Shown piece after piece: positions 8,971 to 18,265 of a DNA stretch of 64,000 nt. The notes under the pieces are model-generated. The model was not told the origin of the DNA. It did not search any database and saw only the letters and a program-made list of their open reading frames with translations. The position numbers were made by a program, and so were the translations under genes. Source of the stretch: Micavibrio_C sp965231165 (lineage in GTDB: Bacteria; Pseudomonadota; Alphaproteobacteria; Micavibrionales; Micavibrionaceae); NCBI GenBank assembly GCA_965231165.1, contig OZ246421.1:1860001-1924000 (forward strand). Direction: 5' to 3'. Position 1 is the first letter of the stretch. Each line of letters begins with the position of its first letter.

Positions 8971-9855
8971 TTACTCTTTCGATGCGGTCTTGATGATGCG
9001 GTCGCCGTAGCGATATTCGGTCAGGTGCATAAACAATGTGCCGTATTCGGTTTTGACCCGGATTTTCACAGGCACCGCCGGAACATCCTCGGCGACCTTG
9101 GCAAACCAGACGGTCGGCAGGCTGCCGGCCTGACGGCCTTGTTCCTGGATCGACATCCAGCCGCGCGGCTTGACATGCCATTCGCCGGAAACCGGTTTGA
9201 CTTCTACCTGACAGCGCGAGGTCGCGCCCTGATAGACGTTGTAATCGGTCGGGATCAGCACTTCATCCATTTCATGGTTGAACACCATAGCGAAACGGCG
9301 CTTGCCGTCAAAAATTTCGGACTCGCCCTCGCACTTGCCATCCTTTTGGATATGTTTCATCACCTCAAGCGTTCCGGTCAGGACGTCGGTGGTGCCCTGC
9401 ACCAGTTCGGGGGCTATATCGGTGGGGCTTTTATCCTTGCTGTCTTCGATAATGCGCAGGCTTTTGAAGCTGCCGTCCTTGCCGTAAAGATATTCAGTCA
9501 GATCGTCCTGCCCGCGCCAGGTTGCAACCGAGCGGTGGACCTCGGGCTGGTCGCCCTTTTCACCGAGTTGCCAGCCATTGGTTTCAAACGTACCTTCCCA
9601 CGGCACCAGCCTTTCGAGGAAGCCGATGGTCTTGGCGCCCAGTTTCAGGCTGTAACGGCCATCTTTTTCATAAGAAACATCTAATTCGGCCTTAACCGCA
9701 TGGATGCCGCCCGCATAGACATCATAAAACATGACCTGTCGCGGACCGGTCGCCGCACTGACTTTTACCAAGGTTTCAGCTTTAGTGGCCTGCACGGGCG
9801 ATGTCAGGGCTATCCCGCAAAGCATCGCAAATATGACAAAGAAACTATATTTCAT
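8971..9855 (-). CDS. DUF3108 domain-containing exported protein
   Basis: This is a member of the DUF3108 family of exported proteins in proteobacteria; the biochemical role is unknown. The chosen ATG at 9855 gives 294 residues and a clean signal peptide (MKYSFFVIFAM..., cleavage after SPVQA), with GGGGA well spaced upstream. A longer GTG start at 9867 adds only MGNF. The body alternates beta-strand-like segments with features of the family, such as YDVYAGGIHA near the start and VWFAKVAEDVPAVPVKI near the end. It is a single-gene unit, with a terminator behind it and a divergent pilin-like gene in front. Confidence 0.85.
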   Translation of the reverse strand: MKYSFFVIFAMLCGIALTSPVQATKAETLVKVSAATGPRQVMFYDVYAGGIHAVKAELDVSYEKDGRYSLKLGAKTIGFLERLVPWEGTFETNGWQLGEKGDQPEVHRSVATWRGQDDLTEYLYGKDGSFKSLRIIEDSKDKSPTDIAPELVQGTTDVLTGTLEVMKHIQKDGKCEGESEIFDGKRRFAMVFNHEMDEVLIPTDYNVYQGATSRCQVEVKPVSGEWHVKPRGWMSIQEQGRQAGSLPTVWFAKVAEDVPAVPVKIRVKTEYGTLFMHLTEYRYGDRIIKTASKE

Positions 9856-9961
9856 GAAATTCCCCACAGGAAAGCTGGATACGCTATTCTATCTATAATA
9901 GTGCCCGAGCGCGGGCTGAATGTAAAATACAGATATTTATTTCATTAAACCTTGGCGGCCC

Positions 9962-10702
9962 ATGAAGACCTCATCCCAGCAGGGAAATGTTCTTTTTTTG
10001 ATACTGATTGCGGTGGCGCTGTTCGCGGCGCTCAGTTTTGCGGCCACACAAAGCCTGCGCAACAGTCCTAAAGAAGGGCAGAAGGATAGCCAGCGGATAC
10101 GTGGCACGTCTATCGTCCAGTATGCCACTTTCATGGGTGAATCCGTCATGCGCATGAAGTTCCGCGGCGTTGAGCTGGACAATCTTTGTTTTGATTCACC
10201 GCTCTGGGGCCACACTGATTACGATCATGCCGGTTGCGCTACGGAGACCAACAAGATTTTTAGTACGGCCCCCGGCGCCGGCGAAGTCGCCTGGATGCCA
10301 CCGCCGGAAGACGCAAATGCCGGAGAAACATGGTACATCACGGGGCAATCCTGCGTTGTCGGTATCGGCATGTCACTGGACACCAACTGCAACGGTGACG
10401 GCACGACAGCCAGCGAAGACCTGATCTTGTTTCTGCCCAATATTTCAAAATCGCTATGCCTGGAAATCAATACGAAGCTGGGCATTCAGAACCCGAACGG
10501 CAATCCGCCCAAGGCGTCGGGGGATATGTGGCCTGCCGGCATGCCGGTATTTGCCGGGAATTTTATCGATGGCGGCAAGGTTGACAGCGGCGGCAGCGGT
10601 GATATAGCGATACTGTCCGGCCATAGTTATGGCTGCGTCGAGGGTGGCGGTACGCCCCCTGTCGGTACTTATGCCTATTTCCACGTGCTTGCGGGGCGCT
10701 AA
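9962..10702 (+). CDS. Pilin-like protein with type IV pilin-type N-terminal helix
   Basis: The 246-residue protein has a short basic/polar leader (MKTSSQQ), then Gly-Asn and a strongly hydrophobic helix (VLFLILIAVALFAALSFA, residues 10-27), which resembles the prepilin leader and helix, although a Glu at position +5 is missing. The C-terminal domain is Gly/Pro-rich with several Cys and a calcium-loop-like stretch (DTNCNGDGTT). A paralogue lies at 18266-19003; both share the N-terminal helix, an FSTAP sequence and a late GCVEG. The gene stops 4 bases before the dapD start. Function unknown; a minor pseudopilin or surface subunit fits best. Confidence 0.75.
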   Translation: MKTSSQQGNVLFLILIAVALFAALSFAATQSLRNSPKEGQKDSQRIRGTSIVQYATFMGESVMRMKFRGVELDNLCFDSPLWGHTDYDHAGCATETNKIFSTAPGAGEVAWMPPPEDANAGETWYITGQSCVVGIGMSLDTNCNGDGTTASEDLILFLPNISKSLCLEINTKLGIQNPNGNPPKASGDMWPAGMPVFAGNFIDGGKVDSGGSGDIAILSGHSYGCVEGGGTPPVGTYAYFHVLAGR

Positions 10703-10706
10703 TCAC

Positions 10707-11570
10707 ATGACACTTTCAGACGTAATGTCCGTAGCAGACATGGAGGCCATTATCGGCCAAGGTTGGGAAGACCGGAGCAATATTGGCATTTCCACCAAAG
10801 GCCGTGTACGCGATGCTGTTAATCATGTGCTGCAACTGCTGGATAGTGGCAAACTGCGCGTAGCCGAGCCCATGACGGATGGCACGTGGCGTGTGCACGA
10901 GTGGGCAAAGAAGGCCATTCTTTTATCTTTCCGTCTGCAGCGCAATCAGGAAATCAAGGGTGCGCCCGGCGAGACTCTGTGGTGGGACAAGGTTGCACCG
11001 AAATTCGAGGACTGGAATGGCGGCACTTTCTCCGATGCGGGCTTCCGCGCCGTTCCCGGCAGCTATGCCCGTTATGGTTCTTTCATCGCGCAGGATGTCG
11101 TGCTGATGCCGTCCTTCATCAATGTGGGTGCCTATGTCGGCGAAGGCACGATGGTTGATACATGGGCAACAATCGGGTCATGCGCGCAGATCGGCAAGCG
11201 CTGCCATATTTCCGGTGGCACGGGAATCGGCGGCGTACTGGAGCCGTTGCAGGCCGCCCCGGTGATTATCGAGGACGATGTCTTTATCGGCGCGCGCAGT
11301 GAAATCGCCGAAGGCGTACATGTCGGTCAGGGGGCCGTTATTTCGATGGGCGTTTTTATCGGGGCATCGACCAAGATTGTTGACCGCGAATCAGGCGAAA
11401 TCACTTTCGGCCATGTGCCGCCTTATGCCGTGGTCGTCCCCGGCACCCTGCCCGGTACGCCGCGCCCGGACGGCAAACCCGTGCCGTCGCTGGCCTGTGC
11501 CGTCATTGTTAAGCGGGTGGATGCGCAAACCCGGTCGAAAACCGCCCTGAATGACCTGTTAAGGGCTTGA
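10707..11570 (+). CDS. dapD: 2,3,4,5-tetrahydropyridine-2,6-dicarboxylate N-succinyltransferase
   Basis: DapD succinylates tetrahydrodipicolinate in the lysine/meso-diaminopimelate pathway. The start is ATG at 10707 (287 residues, normal length), 4 bases after the pilin-like gene; an in-frame ATG at 10629 would overlap that gene and adds residues foreign to the family. A helical N-terminal domain is followed by left-handed beta-helix hexapeptide repeats (GAYVGEGTMVDTWATIGSCA, about 145-164) and HISGGTGIGGVLEP. dapE lies 1.1 kb downstream with an HD-domain gene between them. Confidence 0.95.
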   Translation: MTLSDVMSVADMEAIIGQGWEDRSNIGISTKGRVRDAVNHVLQLLDSGKLRVAEPMTDGTWRVHEWAKKAILLSFRLQRNQEIKGAPGETLWWDKVAPKFEDWNGGTFSDAGFRAVPGSYARYGSFIAQDVVLMPSFINVGAYVGEGTMVDTWATIGSCAQIGKRCHISGGTGIGGVLEPLQAAPVIIEDDVFIGARSEIAEGVHVGQGAVISMGVFIGASTKIVDRESGEITFGHVPPYAVVVPGTLPGTPRPDGKPVPSLACAVIVKRVDAQTRSKTALNDLLRA

Positions 11571-11660
11571 AATAATATATTCTTTTATTATTTTGCATCG
11601 TGCCGCCGACCTATGTTAAACATATCATTATTTTATGGAAATATATAAGCCTATACAATC

Positions 11661-12638
11661 ATGACCCTGAGCCACACATTCCAGAGCCAATCCGTCACGA
11701 CGCCCGCAAAACTGGCGGCGCTCGCCTATATCAAAACCGAACGGGATGCCGCGCATGAAACAGCCCCCCTGCTGGATTTCATCACGCGCTGGATGCAGGA
11801 GCGCAATTTTCAGTATGGGCTGGCCTGCCTTGACCTGCTGGTCGCGCATAAGGGGAGCAGCAAGCGCGAAGACGGCGTAACGCCGTCCATCCTGCATGAG
11901 CTGAGTCAGGGTCTATACACGGTGGCGCTGGTGGAAGCCGGATACGACCTGCCCGATCCTGAGTTGCTGATGTGCCTGAATTTCACCCATGATCTGGGCG
12001 AAGAATACAGCCTGCGGAAAAAGGATTTTCTGGCCCATTTCGAGCGCGCCGGTATTAACCGCACACCCCTGCATAATAAGCCCGTCCTTACACAGCAGGT
12101 CTTGAACAAGGGCTGGGAAGATAACGCCGCCGAACTGATGACACGCATGGCGAAAAAGATGGATGGGCTTTCCCTGTATCCCCGCGACGATAATCCCGCG
12201 CAAACGGATAACCGGAAATATTTTATGAACATGCTGGATGATCCCTCGACGGTCATCGCGAAATTTCAGGACCGCATTCATAACATGGCAACATTGATCG
12301 GCGTGAAAGCGCCTGACAAACACAAAGATTACATTGTAGAAACACTGGATCTGCGCAATACCCTGATACGCGCCCGTACCCTGTACCCACGCTATGCGCG
12401 CGCCTTCACCGTTATGGAGAATATTGTCAGCGCCCAAATCTATTTCAATAGCTGTTTTCTGGATAAAACCGAACCCGACAGCAGCGTGTCCGCCCTGACC
12501 GCCGGACTGCCGCGCATGAAACATATCCATCCGTTGCCCGCCGGTATTGATCCGTTACAGATAACCCAGCACCGTGCGCTTGAAACGATCAACTGGATCA
12601 AGGCGCGTAATGGCCTCCCGATCACGCCCTCGCCCTGA
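11661..12638 (+). CDS. Stand-alone HD-domain protein resembling the RelA/SpoT hydrolase domain
   Basis: The 325-residue protein carries an HD pair (H110-D111 in FTHDLGEEY) and, about 90 residues later, FQDRIHNMATL (D204-H207), which matches KLADRLHNMRTL of the RelA/SpoT family (p)ppGpp hydrolase domain. No synthetase, TGS or ACT domain is present. Residues DPSTVIAKF just before match the spacing of that fold. It could be a small alarmone hydrolase or a related Mn-dependent pyrophosphohydrolase; the specificity is not visible. It sits between dapD and dapE, with 90 and 55 bases on each side. Confidence 0.75.
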   Translation: MTLSHTFQSQSVTTPAKLAALAYIKTERDAAHETAPLLDFITRWMQERNFQYGLACLDLLVAHKGSSKREDGVTPSILHELSQGLYTVALVEAGYDLPDPELLMCLNFTHDLGEEYSLRKKDFLAHFERAGINRTPLHNKPVLTQQVLNKGWEDNAAELMTRMAKKMDGLSLYPRDDNPAQTDNRKYFMNMLDDPSTVIAKFQDRIHNMATLIGVKAPDKHKDYIVETLDLRNTLIRARTLYPRYARAFTVMENIVSAQIYFNSCFLDKTEPDSSVSALTAGLPRMKHIHPLPAGIDPLQITQHRALETINWIKARNGLPITPSP

Positions 12639-12693
12639 TCTGTCAACCATCTGCTCTCTTGGCGCACCCCGTGCACTCTGCTAATCTTCCGGC

Positions 12694-13827
12694 ATGGCTT
12701 TGATCGACCCCGTTACATTGACGCAGGCGCTTGTGCGCTGCCCCAGCATTACCCCGGAAGACGCGGGTGCGCTCACCGTGATGCGTGATGCACTGACCGC
12801 GCTTGATTTCAAATGTCACGATCTGCCCTTTGGCAATATCCAGAATTTATTCGCCCGTTACGGTCAGGGCGGGCCGCATATATGTTTTTGCGGTCATACC
12901 GATGTCGTGCCACCGGGCGATGTGACGCAGTGGACACACCATCCTTTCAGCGCCACGATTGAAGACGGCAAAATCATCGGGCGCGGCACTGCCGACATGA
13001 AAGCCAATATCGCCGCCTTCGTGGCCGCCACCGCCCGTTTCCTGCGCGAGCGGGAATTTTTCAATGGCTCCATCAGTTTCCTGATTACCGGCGACGAAGA
13101 AGCCGAAGCCGTCAACGGCACCGTCAAAGTGCTGGAATGGATGAAGGCGCAGAACCAGCTTGCTAACTTTTATCTGGTCGGAGAGCCGAGCAACCCGAAC
13201 GCCATCGGTGATGAAATCAAGATCGGGCGGCGCGGGTCGCTGACCGGATCGCTGACCGTCAAGGGCACACAAGGCCATGTCGCCTATCCCGACCGCGCCG
13301 ACAATCCGCTGCCCAAGCTGGTCAAATTACTGGCGGCGCTCGAAGCTCATGAATTCGATCAGGGCACGGTGCATTTCCCGGCCACCAATCTTGAAATCGT
13401 CACTATCGATGTCGGCAACAAGGCTGATAATGTTATTCCGGCGAGCGGCAGCGCCCGCTTTAATATCCGCTTTAACGATTTGTGGAACGCCAACACGCTC
13501 GATAGAAAACTACGCGCCCTTCTGGATAGCACAGGCGTTGCTTATGAACTGTCCACAACGTCGAATGCTGCTGCCTTTATCACACAACCCGGCGCACTTA
13601 CCGATCTTGTCAGTACTGCCGTGAAGGACGTTACGGGACGTACACCGGAATTATCGACAGCGGGTGGCACATCGGATGCGCGTTTTGCCGCCGCTTACGG
13701 CCCGGTTGTCGAGTTTGGCCTGATCAACAAGACAATTCATAAAATAGACGAGCATGTCGTGATTGACGACTTGCATACGCTGACGGCGATCTATCAGAAA
13801 ATTCTTGAGAATTATTTTCCTCAGTAA
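12694..13827 (+). CDS. dapE: Succinyl-diaminopimelate desuccinylase
   Basis: DapE, an M20-family di-zinc peptidase, removes succinate from N-succinyl-LL-diaminopimelate. The 377-residue protein has the metal-binding CGHTDVVPPGD (about 68-78), GRGTADMKANIAAF with the bridging Asp, the catalytic Glu pair in TGDEEAEA, the ligand in VGEPS, and the C-terminal STAGGTSDARF and INKTIHKIDEHV with the last His ligand. It shares the lysine/DAP pathway with dapD upstream. Its 3' end overlaps the convergent truA by 7 bases. Confidence 0.97.
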   Translation: MALIDPVTLTQALVRCPSITPEDAGALTVMRDALTALDFKCHDLPFGNIQNLFARYGQGGPHICFCGHTDVVPPGDVTQWTHHPFSATIEDGKIIGRGTADMKANIAAFVAATARFLREREFFNGSISFLITGDEEAEAVNGTVKVLEWMKAQNQLANFYLVGEPSNPNAIGDEIKIGRRGSLTGSLTVKGTQGHVAYPDRADNPLPKLVKLLAALEAHEFDQGTVHFPATNLEIVTIDVGNKADNVIPASGSARFNIRFNDLWNANTLDRKLRALLDSTGVAYELSTTSNAAAFITQPGALTDLVSTAVKDVTGRTPELSTAGGTSDARFAAAYGPVVEFGLINKTIHKIDEHVVIDDLHTLTAIYQKILENYFPQ

Positions 13828-14594
13828 TCAACCCGCATCAGGTAAAGCCCGTCGGAGGGCGCTGTCGGCCCGCCTTTGGTGCGGTCACATTGCGCCAGCG
13901 CGGTCTTAATATCGGCGGGCTGCCATTTTCCTTCCCCCACCAGTGCGAGCGTTCCCACCATGTTACGCACCTGATGATGCAGGAACGAGCGGCCTTCGAC
14001 ATGGAAGCGTATTTCGGTGCCGCCCTGCTCGTCATAATCAAATGATTCAATGTCCAGACGGTCGAGCGTTTTGACCGGGGATTTGGCCTGACACTCGCTA
14101 TCGCGGAAGGTGGTGAAATCATGCTGGCCGAGCAAGAATTTTGCGCCCGCGCGCATCGCATCGACATCAAACTTGCGCCATGTCTGCCAGACAAAGCCGT
14201 CATCAAGCGCGGCATGCGCCGAACGGCTTAACACGCGGTAGGTATAAAGTTTATTCACTGCGGAAAAGCGTGCGTGAAACTCCTGCGTGACGGGTTCAGC
14301 CTTCAGGATCGCCACGGGCAGTGGTCGCAGATGCGCATTGATCGCTTTGGCCAGATCGTAGGCCGTCAATTTACGATCGCCATAATCAAGATCGAAATGC
14401 GCGACCTGCCCGCGACCATGCACACCGGCGTCGGTGCGGCCCGCCACATGAATGGTTATGGATTGTTGGCAAAATTTACGTATCGCTTCCTCGATCGCGA
14501 ACTGCACCGAAGGAATACCGGATTCCTGCCGTTGCCATCCGGCAAACGGACGTCCGTCATATTCAACTGTAATTTTCCAGCGTTGAGTTGTCAT
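13821..14594 (-). CDS. truA: tRNA pseudouridine(38-40) synthase
   Basis: TruA converts U38-U40 of tRNA anticodon arms to pseudouridine. The 257-residue protein shows YDGRPFAGWQRQ at the N-terminus, the catalytic Asp in GRTDAGVHGRGQVAHFD (about 52-68), and the C-terminal RSFLHHQVRNMVGTL motif, all diagnostic. The gene is convergent with dapE (7-base overlap). Confidence 0.97.
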   Translation of the reverse strand: MTTQRWKITVEYDGRPFAGWQRQESGIPSVQFAIEEAIRKFCQQSITIHVAGRTDAGVHGRGQVAHFDLDYGDRKLTAYDLAKAINAHLRPLPVAILKAEPVTQEFHARFSAVNKLYTYRVLSRSAHAALDDGFVWQTWRKFDVDAMRAGAKFLLGQHDFTTFRDSECQAKSPVKTLDRLDIESFDYDEQGGTEIRFHVEGRSFLHHQVRNMVGTLALVGEGKWQPADIKTALAQCDRTKGGPTAPSDGLYLMRVDY

Positions 14595-14723
14595 AGGGCG
14601 GAGATAGCCCTTTTTATGCGCTTGAGCAAGTCCTGAAAACAGGTTCTAATATCGTCTGTACGTGAATCACGGTGCCAGCCTTTAAACGAGCGCCTGAAAA
14701 CGACAACAGGGAGTAACAACTAT

Positions 14724-15512
14724 ATGGCCTTTCAAAAGGGCGACCTGACGATGCTTTTTCTAAGGCGTCGGCGCAGGATGATACTGGAACAATCCGTTCC
14801 GGTTGAGAGCAAGTACACGCACCCCGCGACCGGGGCACGGCTGATTTTTGCCAAAATCAACGAAAAACCCCGTCCGGCAAGCGGCCCTTATGTCGTGGGC
14901 TGGCTGGGCGCAGATGAGAATAAGACATGGTTCTACCGTAATTTCCAAACACGGCAGGAATCTATCTCCTTCTTCATAAAACAAAAGAATTTCGGCCCGC
15001 CCGGTCACAATCATTTCAGGCACGATCCGCAAATGAATGACGTTTACAGGTGGGAAGATCATTTCCGTCTGCAAAGCCGTGAACTGTCCCTGCCTGAGAT
15101 GAAGCGTGTCGTCGGGAAGCTTTCTGAAATATTCAATATGGAAGCGCCCGGTGTCAGCTATATTCCAAAACAGAAAAGCAGAACCTATGCCGAAGCCGTC
15201 CTTGATGATAACCACATCATCATGTACCGCCCTCATCTGGCATTATTGCTGCATGAATTTGCGCATCTGGTGAATGATCAGGTCAATCGCGATAAATGGG
15301 CATGGCATGGGCCAGGTTTTGTGCGCACTTACCTAAGCATTCTGTCGCTTTTCCCGGAAATTGCGAAAGATCAGGATCTGGAAGCGTTGGCAAAACAAGA
15401 TGGCATTAAAATTGCCCGGACGAATGACATTCGCGCCAGCCGACATCTGCAGGCATGGATACGGGAAAATTACGGCGATAAAACGCCGAATTTAATTCCT
15501 TCGCTGACATAA
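14724..15512 (+). CDS. Putative zinc metallopeptidase with HEFAH motif
   Basis: The 262-residue protein has a gluzincin-like HEFAH motif at about residues 177-181 (LLLHEFAHLVN), followed about 15 residues later by WHGPGFVRTYL, the HGPxF pattern seen in SprT-like and related uncharacterised bacterial metallopeptidases. There is no signal peptide; the N-terminus is very basic (FLRRRRR). AGGGAG at about 14708 supports the ATG at 14724. The 3' end overlaps the convergent fmt by 43 bases. Substrate unknown. Confidence 0.8.
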   Translation: MAFQKGDLTMLFLRRRRRMILEQSVPVESKYTHPATGARLIFAKINEKPRPASGPYVVGWLGADENKTWFYRNFQTRQESISFFIKQKNFGPPGHNHFRHDPQMNDVYRWEDHFRLQSRELSLPEMKRVVGKLSEIFNMEAPGVSYIPKQKSRTYAEAVLDDNHIIMYRPHLALLLHEFAHLVNDQVNRDKWAWHGPGFVRTYLSILSLFPEIAKDQDLEALAKQDGIKIARTNDIRASRHLQAWIRENYGDKTPNLIPSLT

Positions 15513-16429
15513 CCGCCATTGAGCGCCGCTGCCATATCCATCGGCTTGGCGTTGTCAGGCTGTACGCGCACCAGTTTTAAAACCGTGCCGTTGCCGCAAG
15601 CGACGTGACCTTTGCGGTCGATCATTACGCCGGAATCTTTTTCTGTATGTTCGGAAACAGGAACGGCCTCAAGCACTTTCAGGCGGTGCCCCTTGCCATT
15701 GAAGGTGAAGACGCCGGGCCATGGATTTAGGCCGCGTATCTGGCAATCAATCTCCTGTGCATTCTGATTCCAGTCGATCAGCCCGTCTTCTTTCTTGAGC
15801 ATCGGCGCATAGGTGGCGCGCGCATCGTTCTGCGCTTTCAATGGTGGAAGCGCCTGATCGTCAGCGATCTTATCAATCACCTCATGAATCATCATGGCGC
15901 CGAGGGCGGCCAGTTCGCTATAAAGGCTGGTCGCGGTGGTTTCCGGGCGGATCGGCACGGCGCGCTGTGCGATTACCGCGCCGGTATCAAGACCCTCCTC
16001 CATCTTCATAATGCAATTCCCGCTTTCGGCATCACCCTTCCAGACGGCATGCTGGATCGGCGATGCGCCGCGCCAGCGCGGCAGCAAGGAACCATGAATG
16101 TTCAGGCAACCAAAGCGCGGGCCTTCGAGAATATCCTTGGGCAAGAGCAAGCCGTAGGCCGCCACAACCGCGATATCTGCATTCAGCATTAAAAACTCTT
16201 TACGCGCCTGCTCATCCTTCCTGAGTGAGCGCGGTGTAAAAACAGGGATGCCGTGACGGATGGCCACATCATGTACGGGGGAATTCTGCACTTGCTGACC
16301 CCGGCCCTTGGGGCGGGGAGGCTGGGTATAGACGGCGATCACTTCATGGTCGCTGCCGATCAATCGTTCCAGCGCCGGAACGGCAAAATCCGGTGTACCC
16401 ATGAAAATGATTTTGAGCTTATGCGCCAC
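15470..16429 (-). CDS. fmt: Methionyl-tRNA formyltransferase
   Basis: Fmt formylates Met-tRNA(fMet) with 10-formyl-tetrahydrofolate. The 319-residue protein has IIFMGTPDFAVPALE near the N-terminus, AAYGLLLP, and the formyl-THF site NIHGSLLPRWRGASPIQHA with the catalytic Asn-His; a second OB-like domain follows. It starts immediately after the def stop, a common pair, and its C-terminus overlaps the metallopeptidase gene on the other strand. Confidence 0.97.
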   Translation of the reverse strand: MAHKLKIIFMGTPDFAVPALERLIGSDHEVIAVYTQPPRPKGRGQQVQNSPVHDVAIRHGIPVFTPRSLRKDEQARKEFLMLNADIAVVAAYGLLLPKDILEGPRFGCLNIHGSLLPRWRGASPIQHAVWKGDAESGNCIMKMEEGLDTGAVIAQRAVPIRPETTATSLYSELAALGAMMIHEVIDKIADDQALPPLKAQNDARATYAPMLKKEDGLIDWNQNAQEIDCQIRGLNPWPGVFTFNGKGHRLKVLEAVPVSEHTEKDSGVMIDRKGHVACGNGTVLKLVRVQPDNAKPMDMAAALNGGYVSEGIKFGVLSP

Positions 16430-16957
16430 CTATAAAATCTCGCCCATTTTACGTAGCTTCTCAATCTTACGCACGATCATGTCGCGCTTGAGTTTTGAGA
16501 TATGGTCAATAAACAGCACACCGTTCAGGTGGTCGAGTTCATGCTGAACGCAGTGCGCCATTGCGTTTTCTGCCAGCAGTTCTGCCGGGTTACCGTGATA
16601 ATTTAGATATTGCAAACGTACGGAGGCCGGGCGTTCCACTTCCGCATACTGGCCGGGAATAGAGAGGCAGCCTTCTTCCATCACGCTGCGTTCTTCTGAA
16701 CGCCAGACGATTTCGGGATTGATGATATGAACGGGGCGCGGATCGCCGCCTTCACGCGGTGCCATGTCCATGACAAAGACGCGGTTGAGCATGTCGATCT
16801 GATTGGCGGCGAGACCAATACCGCCTGCCTCGTACATGGTTTCCAGCATCCGGTCGAGTTGCAGGCGCAAATCATCGGTGATGGTCGTCACCGGCTGCGC
16901 GACCGCCTTTAAGCTGGGGTGTGGAATATTGATAATGGTATAGGGACTGGCGGTCAT
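16430..16957 (-). CDS. def: Peptide deformylase
   Basis: Def removes the N-formyl group from nascent proteins using a metal ion. At 175 residues it has all three motifs: GIGLAANQI, EGCLSIPG (Cys ligand) and QHELDHLNG (two His ligands plus catalytic Glu). It abuts fmt downstream and overlaps the rmuC stop by 4 bases upstream, so rmuC-def-fmt form one unit. Confidence 0.97.
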   Translation of the reverse strand: MTASPYTIINIPHPSLKAVAQPVTTITDDLRLQLDRMLETMYEAGGIGLAANQIDMLNRVFVMDMAPREGGDPRPVHIINPEIVWRSEERSVMEEGCLSIPGQYAEVERPASVRLQYLNYHGNPAELLAENAMAHCVQHELDHLNGVLFIDHISKLKRDMIVRKIEKLRKMGEIL

Positions 16958-18234
16958 GATATCAGCCGTTCAGGACGGCGCTCCTCGTCATAATCATGTG
17001 GGTCGTTATCGGTAGGGGTCAATGGTGCACCGGTCAGGGAACGCGGCAGCGATTCAATATAAACAGGGTCTTCCAGTGTTTTACCGCTGGTCTGCACATG
17101 CAGATCTTTCAGTTTGCGGGCAGCGGGCAACACCATGCGTTCGAGCGAACCCATCGCCTTGTTATAACCATCAAGCGCCTGCCCCAGACCGCGCCCGGCT
17201 TTCTCAAGATGGGTATTAAACGTAGAGAGGCGTTGATAGAGGTCAGCACCATGCGCGGAAATTTCCTGCGCGTTGCGCGCCAGTTCCACCTGCCGCCAAC
17301 TTAAGCCGACCACGCGCAACAGCGCCATCATCAGCGTGGGGGAAGCAATGACGATGCGGTTTTCAGCGGCAAAATCCACCAGCGTGGCGTCTGCGCGCAG
17401 CGCCGCGCTAAAGAGATGTTCGGAAGGCAGGAACAGTACGACGAAATCAGGTGAGTCCAGTTGTTCCCAGTAATTCTTGCTGCCCAGCGCCTTAACATGA
17501 GCGCGCACCTGCTTTGCCAGATCGGCCAGCAGCAGTTTGTAATCGGCCTCGGGCATGTCTTCCTGCATGCGGTCGGCAAACTGGTTCACAGGAGCCTTGG
17601 CATCGACAACGATATTGAAACCATCTTGCAGCTTAATAATAACATCGGGGCGCATACGGCCTTCGTCGGTGTTCATCGATACTTGCGTATCATAATGGAC
17701 GCCCTTCATCAGGCCGGAATTATCGAGCAGGCGTTCGAGGATATATTCACCCCATTTTCCCTGCGCGGTCGGGCTGCGCAACGCGCCCGAGAGTTTGGCG
17801 GTTTCACGGTGCAGGTTGAGGAGGTCGTCACGCAGATGTTGATCGGTGCTTTTCAACTGCTCGACGGCGATATTCAGTTTTTGCAAATGTTCATCGACCG
17901 GCTTTACCATCTCCTGAATTGCCTTCTGGCGTTTTTCGAGATCGTAGGCGCTGTCGTTCTGGGCCTGTTTGAGTTTTTCCTGTGCCAGCAATAAAAATTG
18001 CTCATTGCTGTTTTTTAAGGCTTCCTGTGCAGTGCGGGCAAAAAGCCCGTCCAGTTCGGTACGGCTGACCTGTTCGGCCTCAGACCGGGCTTTTAAAGCC
18101 GCGCGGTCGCGTTCCAGCCGGATAATGGCCATCCCGGCGAAAAGCAGGGTTACAATGACCCCGCCCGCCATCCCCAATCCCAGGGAAGCCGGATCGAGCC
18201 CTGCCAAAAAACCTGCCATTTCCGTATCTGCCAT
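16954..18234 (-). CDS. rmuC: DNA recombination protein RmuC
   Basis: RmuC-family proteins limit DNA inversions at short repeats and carry a restriction-nuclease-like core. The chosen ATG at 18234 (426 residues) gives an N-terminal membrane anchor (about residues 14-35) followed by a coiled coil, as in the family; an upstream ATG at 18339 would add 35 residues lying across the start of the divergent pilin-like gene. Conserved segments include GKWGEYILERLLDNSGL, RPDVIIKL, VVDAKAP and VVLFLPSEHLFSAAL. It overlaps def by 4 bases. Confidence 0.93.
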   Translation of the reverse strand: MADTEMAGFLAGLDPASLGLGMAGGVIVTLLFAGMAIIRLERDRAALKARSEAEQVSRTELDGLFARTAQEALKNSNEQFLLLAQEKLKQAQNDSAYDLEKRQKAIQEMVKPVDEHLQKLNIAVEQLKSTDQHLRDDLLNLHRETAKLSGALRSPTAQGKWGEYILERLLDNSGLMKGVHYDTQVSMNTDEGRMRPDVIIKLQDGFNIVVDAKAPVNQFADRMQEDMPEADYKLLLADLAKQVRAHVKALGSKNYWEQLDSPDFVVLFLPSEHLFSAALRADATLVDFAAENRIVIASPTLMMALLRVVGLSWRQVELARNAQEISAHGADLYQRLSTFNTHLEKAGRGLGQALDGYNKAMGSLERMVLPAARKLKDLHVQTSGKTLEDPVYIESLPRSLTGAPLTPTDNDPHDYDEERRPERLIS

Positions 18235-18265
18235 TTTTAAAAACCTCTCTTTGGTGTAGAATAGG

